Assembly: GCF_014200595.1 (NCBI RefSeq)
Contig: NZ_JACHCG010000001.1
Coordinates: forward strand, 1,054,001 to 1,118,000
Source: Pedobacter cryoconitis
Lineage (GTDB): Bacteria; Bacteroidota; Bacteroidia; Sphingobacteriales; Sphingobacteriaceae
DNA: 64,000 nt
Direction: 5' to 3'
A model generated the notes under the pieces. That model had not been told where the DNA came from, ran no database searches, and saw only the letters and a list, made by a program, of their open reading frames with translations. Below are positions 44,111 through 53,570 of the stretch, in pieces (within the stretch, counting starts at the first letter, position 1; every line of letters starts with the position of its first letter). Both the position numbers and the translations under genes were made by a program.

Positions 44111-44860
44111 ATAAATCCGGTCTGCCAGACTTAAATGCTGTTTTTTGATTTCACGTAACACGATTTCTGCAATTTTACGGGCACCCATTTCATTGAAATG
44201 TGTATTATCTGTTTTCCCTTCCGGATAATTTGGGTTTTCACCAGCTTTTAACTGATTAAAAAGCATTTTTGAGTTTTCCGGACCTAGTTCCTGAAATAAT
44301 GTCCGGCTTTCTTTGTCCAGGTCAATTAATTGTACTTGTTGTTCTTGCGCAACTTCGCGTACCAGTGCTGAATAAATCAGGTGTGTTTCTTCAATTTGAC
44401 CAGCAGTATTAAACTTACGGCGTGATACAGGAGTAATTAATATCGGAATTGCATTTTTCGCTTTGGTCTCTTTGATAAATAAACGCAGGTTGTTCTTGTA
44501 ATCGGCTTCGGGAGTATAGCTGGATTTTGCCGGTGATTCATCATTGTGCCCAAATTGGATAAACACATAATCATCTGCTTTTAACTGATTTGAAATCTGT
44601 TTCCATAAACCCTCAGCGATAAAGGTTTTAGTGCTCCTGCCATTTTTAGCTATATTTTTTACGGTAACTGTAGAATCGAAAAATAAGGCAAAAGGCATGC
44701 CCCAACCAGTCTCAGGATAAGCTCTGATATTCTTATCAGACATGGTCGAATCTCCTGCAAGATAAATAGTGATGTGTTTAACTGGCAGGCAGAAAGACAT
44801 AATCAGGATTAACGGCACAATGGCAGGCAGATAAATTAAATGATTTACTAATCTTTTCAT
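44102..44860 (-). CDS. Rhamnogalacturonan acetylesterase-like SGNH hydrolase (CE12 type)
   Basis: The 252-residue protein has an N-terminal hydrophobic signal (about residues 8-27) and the SGNH blocks: GDSTMSD with nucleophile Ser, GWG, IAKNGRST, IQFGHND and the late catalytic DNTHFNEMGA. The GDST and FGHND blocks with this spacing match rhamnogalacturonan acetylesterases, which remove acetyl groups from pectin. It is not in a visible pectin locus, so the substrate is an inference. Confidence 0.88.
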   Translation of the reverse strand: MKRLVNHLIYLPAIVPLILIMSFCLPVKHITIYLAGDSTMSDKNIRAYPETGWGMPFALFFDSTVTVKNIAKNGRSTKTFIAEGLWKQISNQLKADDYVFIQFGHNDESPAKSSYTPEADYKNNLRLFIKETKAKNAIPILITPVSRRKFNTAGQIEETHLIYSALVREVAQEQQVQLIDLDKESRTLFQELGPENSKMLFNQLKAGENPNYPEGKTDNTHFNEMGARKIAEIVLREIKKQHLSLADRIYKK

Positions 44861-45031
44861 ATCGTTTAAGCTTTCAGTGATTTGGTTTCAAAGCTTTGAA
44901 ATTACGATTAGAAGATGGGTTAATGAGAAAGATGCGCGGATTAAAATTGTGCAATCGTTGCCAGAAGGAGTTATTTAAAGGTTATCTGAGCGATAACCTT
45001 TAAGAATCAAATATAATAAAATAATAGATGG

Positions 45032-45050
45032 AAAAAAGCTGAAGCCAGCT
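45032..45050 (-). terminator. Terminator for the tRNA-like gene
   Basis: On the minus strand AGCTG / CAGCT form a 5-bp stem with a 4-nt loop, followed by a run of six T. It lies 25 bases past the tRNA-like sequence. Confidence 0.5.
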
Positions 45051-45073
45051 CAGATGAGCTCGCTGCTGCTTAG

Positions 45074-45144
45074 ACGTCATGAGTGGAATCGAACCACCAT
45101 ATAAGGTTTATGAAACCTCTGCCTTGCCACTCGGCCACATGACT
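45074..45144 (-). tRNA. tRNA-Met-like gene, anticodon CAT, atypical
   Basis: The minus strand folds as a cloverleaf: acceptor arms AGTCATG / CATGACG (six pairs, A-G mismatch at pair 1), D arm from GGCCGAGTGGCAAGGC, anticodon stem GAGGT / ACCTT with loop TTCATAA (anticodon CAT), 4-nt variable loop and T arm GGTGG-TTCGATT-CCACT. CCA is not encoded. The D arm is of the Leu/Ser style while the variable loop is short, which is unusual. It could be a functional odd tRNA or a tRNA relic. The surrounding 481 bases (44861-45341) hold no other gene. Confidence 0.6.
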
Positions 45145-45341
45145 ATTTATGTTGTTTTAAGCTTAATGTTTAACAAACATAATTAAAGTATACTTAAATA
45201 GTAGTATTTATTTTGATTTTTATTTTAAATCAGTATGTTTACAGTGTTAAGCGTTGATTAGAAGGTTGTAATATATTTTTACGCCTTTAGATCAGGCACT
45301 TAGAATAGTTAACTTGAAAAACATACTAATACAAAAGAACC

Positions 45342-45521
45342 ATGAGCAAATTCGCAAAATTGAAAGAAGTAATCGCTGCTACAGAAACAGACGTAGAAAA
45401 ATTTTATAATTCAGGTAATGGCGCTGCCGGTACCAGATTACGTAAAGCTTTACAGGAAATTAAAGGTATTGCTCAGGAAATCCGTACGGAGATTACGGAG
45501 AAAAAAAATGCTGGAAAATAA
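45342..45521 (+). CDS. Histone H1-like DNA-binding protein
   Basis: This gene of 59 codons runs from ATG 45342 to TAA 45519-45521. The product starts MSKFAKLKEVIAATETDVEK and continues FYNSGNGAAGTRLRKALQEI, then KGIAQEIRTEITEKKNAGK. It is the short, Lys-rich 'histone H1' family widespread in Bacteroidota and related to the C-terminal part of chlamydial Hc1. It is presumed to bind DNA and help compact the chromosome. A hairpin follows its stop, so it is a single-gene unit. Confidence 0.88.
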   Translation: MSKFAKLKEVIAATETDVEKFYNSGNGAAGTRLRKALQEIKGIAQEIRTEITEKKNAGK

Positions 45522-45529
45522 GCAGGAGG

Positions 45530-45560
45530 TTGGGAATAGTTTAAAGCTATTCCCAATTTT
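45530..45560 (+). terminator. Rho-independent terminator of the histone H1-like gene
   Basis: TTGGGAATAG (45530-45539) and CTATTCCCAA (45547-45556) pair perfectly around a 7-nt loop and are followed by TTTT. Confidence 0.85.
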
Positions 45561-45589
45561 AATCGTAGCTGATTCTAAAAGATTTTTAT

Positions 45590-45817
45590 TTATAAATGAT
45601 CTCCAGTTAATTTTTTGGGATCATTTTCATGAAGGATATATTTCTTAGCATATTTTCCTGTTGACACACTATCCTTCCATCCATACTCTTTTACTAGTGC
45701 TTTATAAAATATGAACAGCCGGATAAGACTGTCCTTACTATTTTCACTAATTATAGATTTAAGAGCCAGAATTATGGTAATACCGGTTATAAGTGCTCTC
45801 CTGGGTGAGAACTGCAA
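45590..45817 (-). CDS. Short hypothetical ORF or gene fragment
   Basis: In the 310-base gap 45522-45831 the minus strand is open for 75 codons, with a TTG as the only possible start. The frame includes SIISENSKDSLIRLFIFYKA and KYAKKYILHENDPKKL and has protein-like codon use. I do not recognise it. It may be a fragment of a larger gene. Confidence 0.3.
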   Translation of the reverse strand: MQFSPRRALITGITIILALKSIISENSKDSLIRLFIFYKALVKEYGWKDSVSTGKYAKKYILHENDPKKLTGDHL

Positions 45818-45831
45818 AAAGTATTGGAATC

Positions 45832-47430
45832 CTATATTGCTTTTATATTCAAAATTGCTGCTTCAAACTTATCAGGATGACTCGATTTATTCTTAATCCT
45901 TGTCCGGTAATTATAAATCGTATTTAAAGAGTATTCCAGTATACGGGCTAACTTATCCGGATCATTTACACCTAAACGAATAAGTGCAAATATTCTTAAA
46001 TCTGTGTTTAATAATTGATGGGGGAGCAGTTTGACCTGATATTCAACCGGGAAAAGAGCATTAAATTCGGTAACGAAATTAGGAAAGAGTTGCAGGAATG
46101 CTTTATCAAAATTGCTGAAGAGTTCTTCGCGTTCTTTTTTCAGATTGATATTTCCTACCAATACCTTGATTTCATCAAACTTTTTAGTCGTGAGCCTTTG
46201 TGTAATGGAGCTTTTGATCTTTTCCAGTTTGTTCAGGTAATCAGAAATGATGTGAAGATAATATCCTATATACTCCTCTTTGATCTTTTCTGCTTCGTTT
46301 AGCTTTTCTATCGTATTTCTCAACCTGGCATTTGCCTCTAAAACCAGTTTATCAGCTGCCTTGATTCTTTTGAGTTGCTTACAAACGATGATGGCAAAAA
46401 CAATAATTATGATCGACAGGATAGTCAGCAGTGTACAGTAAAAAAACAACATTTGTTTTTGCTCCTGCTCGTGTAAGATTCTGGCACTGGCAATAACTGG
46501 TAAAATAGCGCTTACCTGTACTTTGCGCTGCCTGGCACCATAGTAAACCGCATCGTCCATGGCTGCTCTGATCAAAAGATAAGCATCTTCTGTATAAGGT
46601 TTTTTATTCAGGAGCTGAGCCAGATTTAACATGGCTGCGGCTTCTTTTGTAGCTGATTTTATATCAGCGATTGAAGCATTGATCAGCAACCTGATAGCTA
46701 CGTCTGGTTGATGGTACTGGATGTATATATCACTCAATGTAGAGGCGGTAATTGCATACTCATGTTCAGATAACTGCTTGCTACGGATCAGTGATTTGAG
46801 CTTGATAACAGCATGTTCAAGATCACCGGCTTTAATCAATTTCAAACCGCTATAATAAGCGTAATCAAAAGAGTGGATGTCGCAGAGTTTAAGTGCAGAG
46901 TCCACATACAGGCTGGCTTTAGTCTTGTAGATTTTGGTGTAATAATCATCCTGATCAAAATCTGCCAGGTCATAATAAGTTCTTGCGTTCAGCAAATAGT
47001 ATTCTCTTTTAACTGAGTCTGGCAGGTGTTTGGTCTTTAAAGTACTCAGTGAATCAAAAGTCTCTTTAAACATACCTGAAGAAAGTAAGATAAAGCCTAG
47101 TTTTAGTTTAGCGTAGGCGATTTTGGCCGGGTCTTTCAGTTGATTGCTGATTCGTTGTAACTGATGTGCATAATAGAATGCTTTACCATATTGGAAAGAT
47201 TTGTATTCATTATATAACTTCAGGCAGATGAGATATTCACCTTTTAAATCCAATTCCTTGTGCGTCAGTGAAGCTTTCAGAAAGTCGATACGCGCTTGTT
47301 TTTGCGCGTCTAATTGTGGTTTCTCCTTTAAAACAAGTTTAAGCTTTTCCAGATCTCTTGCCGGAGATTGGGCGGCACAGTAAAGGCAACCGATAAATAA
47401 TAAGGTTAGATTAAGTACCAGGTGTTTCAT
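45832..47430 (-). CDS. DUF6377 domain transcriptional regulator
   Basis: The protein is 532 residues from the ATG at 47430, which exposes a signal peptide (LLFIGCLYCAAQ); an ATG at 47448 is also possible. TPR-like helices fill about residues 30-330. A membrane helix is at about 338-360 and a coiled coil at about 365-420. The C-terminal part (LLPHQLLNTDLRIFALIRLG, then DPDKLARILEYSLNTIYNYR) is the DUF6377 region and resembles a winged DNA-binding domain. It is a one-protein membrane regulator placed divergent to the GH71/99-like gene. Confidence 0.85.
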   Translation of the reverse strand: MKHLVLNLTLLFIGCLYCAAQSPARDLEKLKLVLKEKPQLDAQKQARIDFLKASLTHKELDLKGEYLICLKLYNEYKSFQYGKAFYYAHQLQRISNQLKDPAKIAYAKLKLGFILLSSGMFKETFDSLSTLKTKHLPDSVKREYYLLNARTYYDLADFDQDDYYTKIYKTKASLYVDSALKLCDIHSFDYAYYSGLKLIKAGDLEHAVIKLKSLIRSKQLSEHEYAITASTLSDIYIQYHQPDVAIRLLINASIADIKSATKEAAAMLNLAQLLNKKPYTEDAYLLIRAAMDDAVYYGARQRKVQVSAILPVIASARILHEQEQKQMLFFYCTLLTILSIIIIVFAIIVCKQLKRIKAADKLVLEANARLRNTIEKLNEAEKIKEEYIGYYLHIISDYLNKLEKIKSSITQRLTTKKFDEIKVLVGNINLKKEREELFSNFDKAFLQLFPNFVTEFNALFPVEYQVKLLPHQLLNTDLRIFALIRLGVNDPDKLARILEYSLNTIYNYRTRIKNKSSHPDKFEAAILNIKAI

Positions 47431-47658
47431 GATATTTAAGCTACTCATTAAATTCTGGTTTATATTCTTTGCATAAGGATTTGTTCTTTTATTAGTTCAA
47501 TCGGTTGTTTATTAGTCATTTGTGGATTTGTAATCCGGATTTGGGTTTATATTATTTCTCAGCGGGCCGGGATTGCTTTAATTACCTGAATATACTGCTG
47601 TCATTTGTAGAAATACCTGAAGCGTAATGCGTAAGGTAGATAACCAAATATTCTACTT

Positions 47659-49263
47659 ATGAAAAACTTAACTATTTGCTTACTTATAGCCATGGCTTGC
47701 CTGGGTTGTAAGAAGTCAGTCACCCCACAGCAAGATGAGCCGGGTGCAGCTGCTAAATCGCTTCCTGTAGCGAATGCAATCTCAAAGTCAACCTCCAAGA
47801 AAATTTTCATGCACTGGATGCCCTGGTTCGAAACGCCGGATTCAAGAGGGGCATGGGGATACCATTGGAAAATGAACACGCAAAACCCGGATATAATCAC
47901 AAACGGTAAACGCCAGATTGCAGCTTATGCTTATCCAAAAACAGGCCCATATGCCTCAGGAGATTCTGATATCATCGAATATCAGTTATTACTGATGAAA
48001 TATTCGGGCGTTGACGGAGTAATGATTGACTGGCCGGGTACCAGAGCACGGTATGATTATCCCGATAACCTGGCAAATTCCAATGCGTTGATTTCCAAAC
48101 TAAATGCACTTGGTTTACAGTTCAGTATTGTACAGGAAGACCGGAACTGGGATGCCGGACAAACCAGCGGCGCAAATGGTGATTTCGTTTACATGCAGAA
48201 TAATTACTTTAATCAAAGTAATTACCTGAAAGTGAATAATGTGCCTGTAGTTTTAAACTTTGGCCCTATAACTTTTCATCAGCCCTCAGAATGGGATCAG
48301 ATCCTGGCAGGTCTTAATCCAAAACCAAAAGTTATTCCATTGTACGGAAATACAAACCAGGTGGGATCAAATAATGCAGGAGGGGAGTTTCCGTGGATTT
48401 ATCAGGATCATCCTACGGTGGTGAATAACTATTACGCACAAGCTTCTAATTTCCCGATCTCAATCGGTGTAGTTTATCCTGGCTTCAAGTCTTTCTACCA
48501 GGCTGGCGGAGCGGATGGGCCTACCTGGCAAATTGCCTATAATGGAACCAGCACTTTTTCAACTTTGCTGGACAAAGCATTAGCTTCCAGTGTAGGTATT
48601 ATTCAGTTTGCAACCTGGAATGATTACGGAGAAGGTACAATGATTGAGCCTACTGCCGAGTTTGGCTATGGATTTCTGACTACCATGCAGCAAAAATTGG
48701 GAGTGTCTTATGGACAGCATGAACTGGAATTGATTTATCGTTTGTATCAATATCGCAAACAGTATAAAGGTAATTCTGGTGTTCAGCAGCAGCTAAATCA
48801 GGTGTTTGGTTACTTTGCCGCACAGCAGGTCAGCAATGCTGAAGGCTTGTTGAATAGTATTGGAGGCGGGACTACGGCACCACCGACAGGAACAGGCATC
48901 ACTATCAAAAATAAATGGTTAAATACTTTTCTGTTTGAAGAAAACGGGCAGGTTAAATATGGCTCTTCCAATACTGACGCCCGTGCAAAATGGGTATTAG
49001 AACAAGTCAACGGGCATACCAGGATTAAAAACGTAAGCACAAGTCACTACCTGAATATTGAGCATTTGTATAGCTATGCAGAAAGTTCGGTAATCCCTGA
49101 TACTTTTTATAGCAGTTATTGGGTCGTTGAAGATTACAATGGCTTTAAAAGGATTAAAAGTGAATGGAAAAACACTTATCTGAATTTAGAAAACCAAAGC
49201 GGACTTGCGCAGGCTACTACTATTAATGCTACCGCCGAGAGCAGTCAGTGGACATTAAATTAA
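47659..49263 (+). CDS. Glycoside hydrolase family 71/99-like lipoprotein with C-terminal beta-trefoil-like domain
   Basis: The 534-residue protein starts with a lipoprotein signal (IAMACLGCKKS, Cys near residue 17). The catalytic region opens IFMHWMPWFETPDS and includes GVDGVMIDWPG, IVQEDRNW and FATWNDYGEGTMIEP, the pattern of GH99/GH71-like (alpha-endomannanase or alpha-1,3-glucanase-type) barrels. After a Gly/Pro linker (about residue 405) a beta-trefoil-like domain follows (NKWLNTFLFEENGQVKYGS, SSYWVVEDYNGFKRIKSEWK). The upstream divergent DUF6377 gene probably regulates it. Confidence 0.85.
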   Translation: MKNLTICLLIAMACLGCKKSVTPQQDEPGAAAKSLPVANAISKSTSKKIFMHWMPWFETPDSRGAWGYHWKMNTQNPDIITNGKRQIAAYAYPKTGPYASGDSDIIEYQLLLMKYSGVDGVMIDWPGTRARYDYPDNLANSNALISKLNALGLQFSIVQEDRNWDAGQTSGANGDFVYMQNNYFNQSNYLKVNNVPVVLNFGPITFHQPSEWDQILAGLNPKPKVIPLYGNTNQVGSNNAGGEFPWIYQDHPTVVNNYYAQASNFPISIGVVYPGFKSFYQAGGADGPTWQIAYNGTSTFSTLLDKALASSVGIIQFATWNDYGEGTMIEPTAEFGYGFLTTMQQKLGVSYGQHELELIYRLYQYRKQYKGNSGVQQQLNQVFGYFAAQQVSNAEGLLNSIGGGTTAPPTGTGITIKNKWLNTFLFEENGQVKYGSSNTDARAKWVLEQVNGHTRIKNVSTSHYLNIEHLYSYAESSVIPDTFYSSYWVVEDYNGFKRIKSEWKNTYLNLENQSGLAQATTINATAESSQWTLN

Positions 49264-49268
49264 TATTT

Positions 49269-49319
49269 AAATAAATGCGTCAGATGCCTATCCATGATAG
49301 ACTCTTGACGCATTTATTT
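49269..49319 (+). terminator. 14-bp stem terminator
   Basis: AAATAAATGCGTCA (49269-49282) and TGACGCATTTATTT (49306-49319) pair perfectly, with 23 nt between them and T-rich flank. The right arm lies in the 3' coding end of the convergent gene. Confidence 0.65.
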
Positions 49320-49650
49320 TTCCATCTCTAATTTCAAGAACCTCAGCGATCAGCATATCTGGTTCTCCTGTCACTGATCTTATATATTCCATAAATACAC
49401 GCTGTTCGTTTGCCGTAAATGAAGTTGGCTGATAACGTAAAGCAGGTAAGCGGTCAAAACAATCTTTCCACCATTCACGAAGTGCTGATTTGCCTTTGAT
49501 CAGACCTTCAGTTTCAGGTTTCCTGACTTTTAGTTTTGGACTAAAATGTATGGCCTGTTCATCATATAATGCTAAGAGCTCTTCCAGGTTATGCGTATTA
49601 AAAGCAGCAAACCATTGTTGCGCAATATGCTCGAAAGCTGTGTTTTTCAT
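49288..49650 (-). CDS. NTF2-like (SnoaL-type) protein
   Basis: The 120-residue protein opens MKNTAFEHIAQQWFAAFNTH and continues NLEELLALYDEQAIHFSP, the start of the NTF2-like cone fold. VFMEYIRSVTGEP and RDGKINASRVYHG are typical strands. Members act as isomerases, dehydratases or ligand carriers. No catalytic role can be named. The 241 bases before its start contain only a doubtful 29-codon ORF (49699-49788, minus strand). Confidence 0.8.
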   Translation of the reverse strand: MKNTAFEHIAQQWFAAFNTHNLEELLALYDEQAIHFSPKLKVRKPETEGLIKGKSALREWWKDCFDRLPALRYQPTSFTANEQRVFMEYIRSVTGEPDMLIAEVLEIRDGKINASRVYHG

Positions 49651-49891
49651 AAGGGTTAAATTCAGGTTCGCAAATTAAATAAAATTCCTGTCACTGCTTT
49701 AAAGATCCTGTTCCTCGTTTAATGATAAATTTTCGTTTAGATATTCACAATTGTTGATTATTTCGTCAAAAATTTGATTTAAATCCATAAGCTAATGTAT
49801 TACTATTAACCACGATAATATGTGGATTCGTGTAATAAAAAAATGATTATAGTTTTAAAAATTTATACTTGAAGATTATTAAAGTGTTTTT

Positions 49892-50080
49892 ATGAGAAAA
49901 CAATTGATTTTTAAAAATTTGATGATGCTATTCGTTGTTTCATGTGTTATTGCGTGTTTCATTTCGCGTAAAAAAGGTCAGCAAGCTGCTGAGAATAAAA
50001 CGGTATATGTTAGTGTTCAGGAAACCAAAACCTGGATGGAGAATAACATCATTGTACCCTGTCCGGGTAAAAGTTGTTGA
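49892..50080 (+). CDS. Small exported peptide of 62 residues with C-terminal CPGKSC
   Basis: The product has an N-terminal hydrophobic segment (about residues 8-26, containing VVSCVIAC, which may be a lipobox), a short polar middle and the ending VPCPGKSC. It resembles no known family. It lies 388 bases before the NRPS gene on the same strand; whether the two are functionally linked is unknown. Confidence 0.45.
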   Translation: MRKQLIFKNLMMLFVVSCVIACFISRKKGQQAAENKTVYVSVQETKTWMENNIIVPCPGKSC

Positions 50081-50135
50081 ATCATCAAATATGATCATAT
50101 ACAACTGATAGCATATCAGTTCGTTGTATCGATGT

Positions 50136-50159
50136 AAGGCGTAATTGAAATTAAGCCTT
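50136..50159. other. Hairpin between the small ORF and the NRPS gene
   Basis: AAGGCGTAAT and ATTAAGCCTT pair at nine of ten positions around TGAA. In the 388-base leader 50081-50468 I also see AACTGAT/ATCAGTT (50103-50121). No other feature is visible there. Confidence 0.3.
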
Positions 50160-50468
50160 AAAGAATTAAAATAACGCTCACTCTATTTTGCCAGATCCCG
50201 GCTGGCAGATAAAAATAAATATAATGACCTCTCTTCCTCAAAGCCCAAACTGTAAAAATGCGAATGTTTTTAACTATAAATTGATCTTTTTTAAGGTTAA
50301 TCATAATCAATAGTTATCAATAAATTAATATTCACTATTTACTTTGGAGCAATCTATTAAAGCATTTGTGATAATTTAAAACTACTATGAAAACTGAAAT
50401 TACAATTTAAGAATTGGATTTCCGCTGCTCATCTAAAACTACGTCCACAACCTTAAAAAACAATAATT

Positions 50469-53400
50469 ATGTCACTGCATACTTTTCCGCTACACCCTGC
50501 ACAACAAGATGTGTATATAGATCAATTGATCAATACAGAAGCTCCATATTACAATGTGGGAGGTTATATCAGATTAACCGGCTCCCTGGATAAAGAAAAA
50601 TTTATCATAGCCGTTAATTCTGCCTTAGAAGTTTTTGATGCGCTGAAAATGAGATTTGATCTCAATGATCCGGTACCTGTTATTTACATAGATGACACCT
50701 ACCAGAAATTTGAGTTACCTGAACTCATCTTTGAAGAAGGGGAAAATAAGCGGGTAGAAATTGAGCAGTGGATAAAAGAACGCATGGCTATACCTTTTGA
50801 AGTGAAAAAGGAAAATATCCTGACCGAACAATACCTGATCAGTATTACAGATCAGGAACATCTTTATTATTTTAAACTGCATCATCTGATTACTGATGGC
50901 TACGGCCTTTCAGGATTAAATCAGTATGTCGCTAAAAAATACAAGTCATTGATGACCGGTGAAGAAGTTGTTTTTAAACATCCTTCCTATATAGAAGAGG
51001 CAGCAAGGGCTTCTGCTTATTATAGTGCTGATGCCTATGCGGCTGAGGGTGACTACTGGAAAAACAAACTGGCGAAAAGACCTTCACATGTACTGAGCAG
51101 CAGGTATGCTACTGATGAGAAATGGAATACGAAATGTGATACCTTCATTATGGAGTTCACAGCAGCAGAAAGAAGCAAGCTGGAAGCATTACAGTTGAAA
51201 ACCAAGGCTTCTATACAGCAGCTGACTCTTGCAGCATTGATGATCTATTTTAGCAGTATACAAGATCAGTCCGAATTTGTTTTTGGTATACCCTTACACC
51301 GCAGAAGAACGAAACAACTGCGCGTTATTCCTGGAATGTTTACTGGTGTAATCCCATTCTTGGGAAGCTGTGTTCCGGGAACGAAAGTTATAGATTTATT
51401 AAAATCAATTGCGGCTTCACAAAGAGAAGACTATCGCAATCAGAATTACCTGATAGGTGATCTGAGCAGACACTTTAAAATCAATTCGGTAGAAGATGCA
51501 TTGATTGAAATTGTAGTGAATTATGCGCCAATGGATTTTCAGCTGGACTTTGGCGATGGCCTGACTGGTACAGCGAACAATGTGCCCAGCGGTCATTTAC
51601 CTTTTCCAATGGAGATGTTCTGGTATGACTATGGTCAGCAGCAGCCACTGCAATTAAGAATGGACTTTCAGGTTCAGTATTTTGACAAAAAAGAGGTCGG
51701 ATTATTGGCGGAGCGTATTCTTTTCATGTTAGATCAGTTTGATTATATGCTGGATAGCGATATTTCAGAGATCAATACGCTGCCGGGGAAAGAATTCGAA
51801 TTACTGAAATCACTGAGTCATTCACCAGCATCTTCTTTTGCAGCTGATCCAAAAATGTTAACTGAATTGCTGGATGAACAGGCAACGCTCAGACCGGATG
51901 CGGTTGCAATTGTACTGGAAGGAACTGAATTAACTTATAAACAACTGCAAGAGCGTTCAAATCAGTTGTCTCATTATCTACATGGTCTTGGTATAAAAAG
52001 GGATACGATAATTCCAATTTGTATAGAACGTTCCATTGAGATGCTGATTGCGATCATAGGTATTATGAAAGCGGGCGCTGCTTATGTACCTGTTGATACC
52101 TCTTATCCGGCAGAAAGAATAAATTATATTCTGGAAGATACCTCTGCTGAACTGATGATTTGCAGCAAAGAAACAAAAGCGCAGATTACTGGTCAGATTC
52201 AGGTAATTACGATTGAAGAAGGTTCTTCAGTTTTTGCAGGGCAACCTGCGGATCATCCTGCGGTTATCCCTGAAGGCAAAGATTTATGTTATGTGATTTA
52301 TACCTCCGGATCTACGGGTAAACCGAAAGGGGTAATGGTAGAGCATGCCGGAATGATCAATCACTTATTTGCTAAGATTGAGGATCTGCAAATGGACGCA
52401 GAAACGGTATTGGCTTTTACCGCATCTTATACATTTGATATTTCGGTATGGCAGATGTTTGCTGCGCTTTTATGTGGCGGGCGCACTGTAATTTATACGG
52501 ATGAACTGATTTATAAACCATCGGCACTGATCGGTGCTGTAGCACACGACCAGATTACTATTCTGGAACTGGTGCCTTCTTATCTGGCTGCTGTATTGCA
52601 GGAAGACATGGATATCCCGCTGGAAAAACTGCGTTATCTGATGGTTACAGGAGAGGCTGTAAATCAGCATGTATTAAGCTTGTGGTTCAGCCATAAGTAT
52701 TATGCAAATATCCCGGTAGTCAATGCTTATGGCCCTACAGAAGCATCGGATGATATCACGCACCATATCATGTATGATACTCCACTGAATATCAACGTCC
52801 CCCTGGGGAAACCAGTAAGGAACCTGCGGATTTACATTTTTGATGAAGCAATGCAGTTAACGCCAATGGGTATTCCCGGTGAAATCTGTGTAGCAGGTAT
52901 TGGTGTTTCAAGAGGATATCTCGGCAGACCGGAATTGACAAATGAAAAATTTATTAAAGACCCATTTAGTACAGATCCTGCGCAGCGGATGTACCGTACT
53001 GGTGATTTAGGCCGCTGGTTGCCAGATGGTACGATTGAATACCTGGGACGTATAGATGATCAGGTTAAAATCAGGGGATACCGTATTGAACTTGGAGAAA
53101 TTGAACATGCTTTACAGCAGTCAGGTTTGATCAGCCAGTCTGTAGTGATCGCAAAAGAAGAGGTGACCGGAAACAAACGTTTACTGGGATATATCGTGCC
53201 TGCGACTGGTTATGATAAAGATGCAGTACTCGATTACCTGAAGGAAAAGCTTCCTGCTTATATGATTCCTGCACTCGTAGAGCTGGAACAATTACCATTA
53301 AGTGCGAATGGAAAAATAGATAAAAAAGCATTACCTGATGCAACTGCCGAAGCGGTAATTACGACTGAATATGTTGCACCACGTGATCAAACGGAAGAAT

Positions 53401-53570
53401 TTCTGGCGGCACAATGGCAGCAATTGTTACAAGTATCACCAATTGGTGTTTTTGATAGTTTCTTTGAGTTGGGTGGGCATTCGTTACTTGGGATGCGATT
53501 AATTGCAGCGATTACGAAGGAATTACAAGTGGTCATCACCATGAAAAAGTTATTCCTTTATCCAACTATT
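50469..53570 (+). other. NRPS module 1 (C-A-T)
   Basis: C domain about 50475-51770 with HHLITDG. A domain about 51860-53330 with core YTSGSTGKPKG. Pocket residues by alignment to the GrsA numbering: D235 I236 W239 E278 M299 T301 A322 D330 D331 K517. T domain Ser codon at 53481 in GGHS. The acidic E278, D330 and D331 suggest a polar or basic amino acid, but I do not match it to a known code. Confidence 0.8.

Noticed and set aside
49699..49788. A 29-codon ORF on the minus strand upstream of the NTF2-like gene
   Set aside because: It lacks a ribosome binding site and is too short to support without conservation data.
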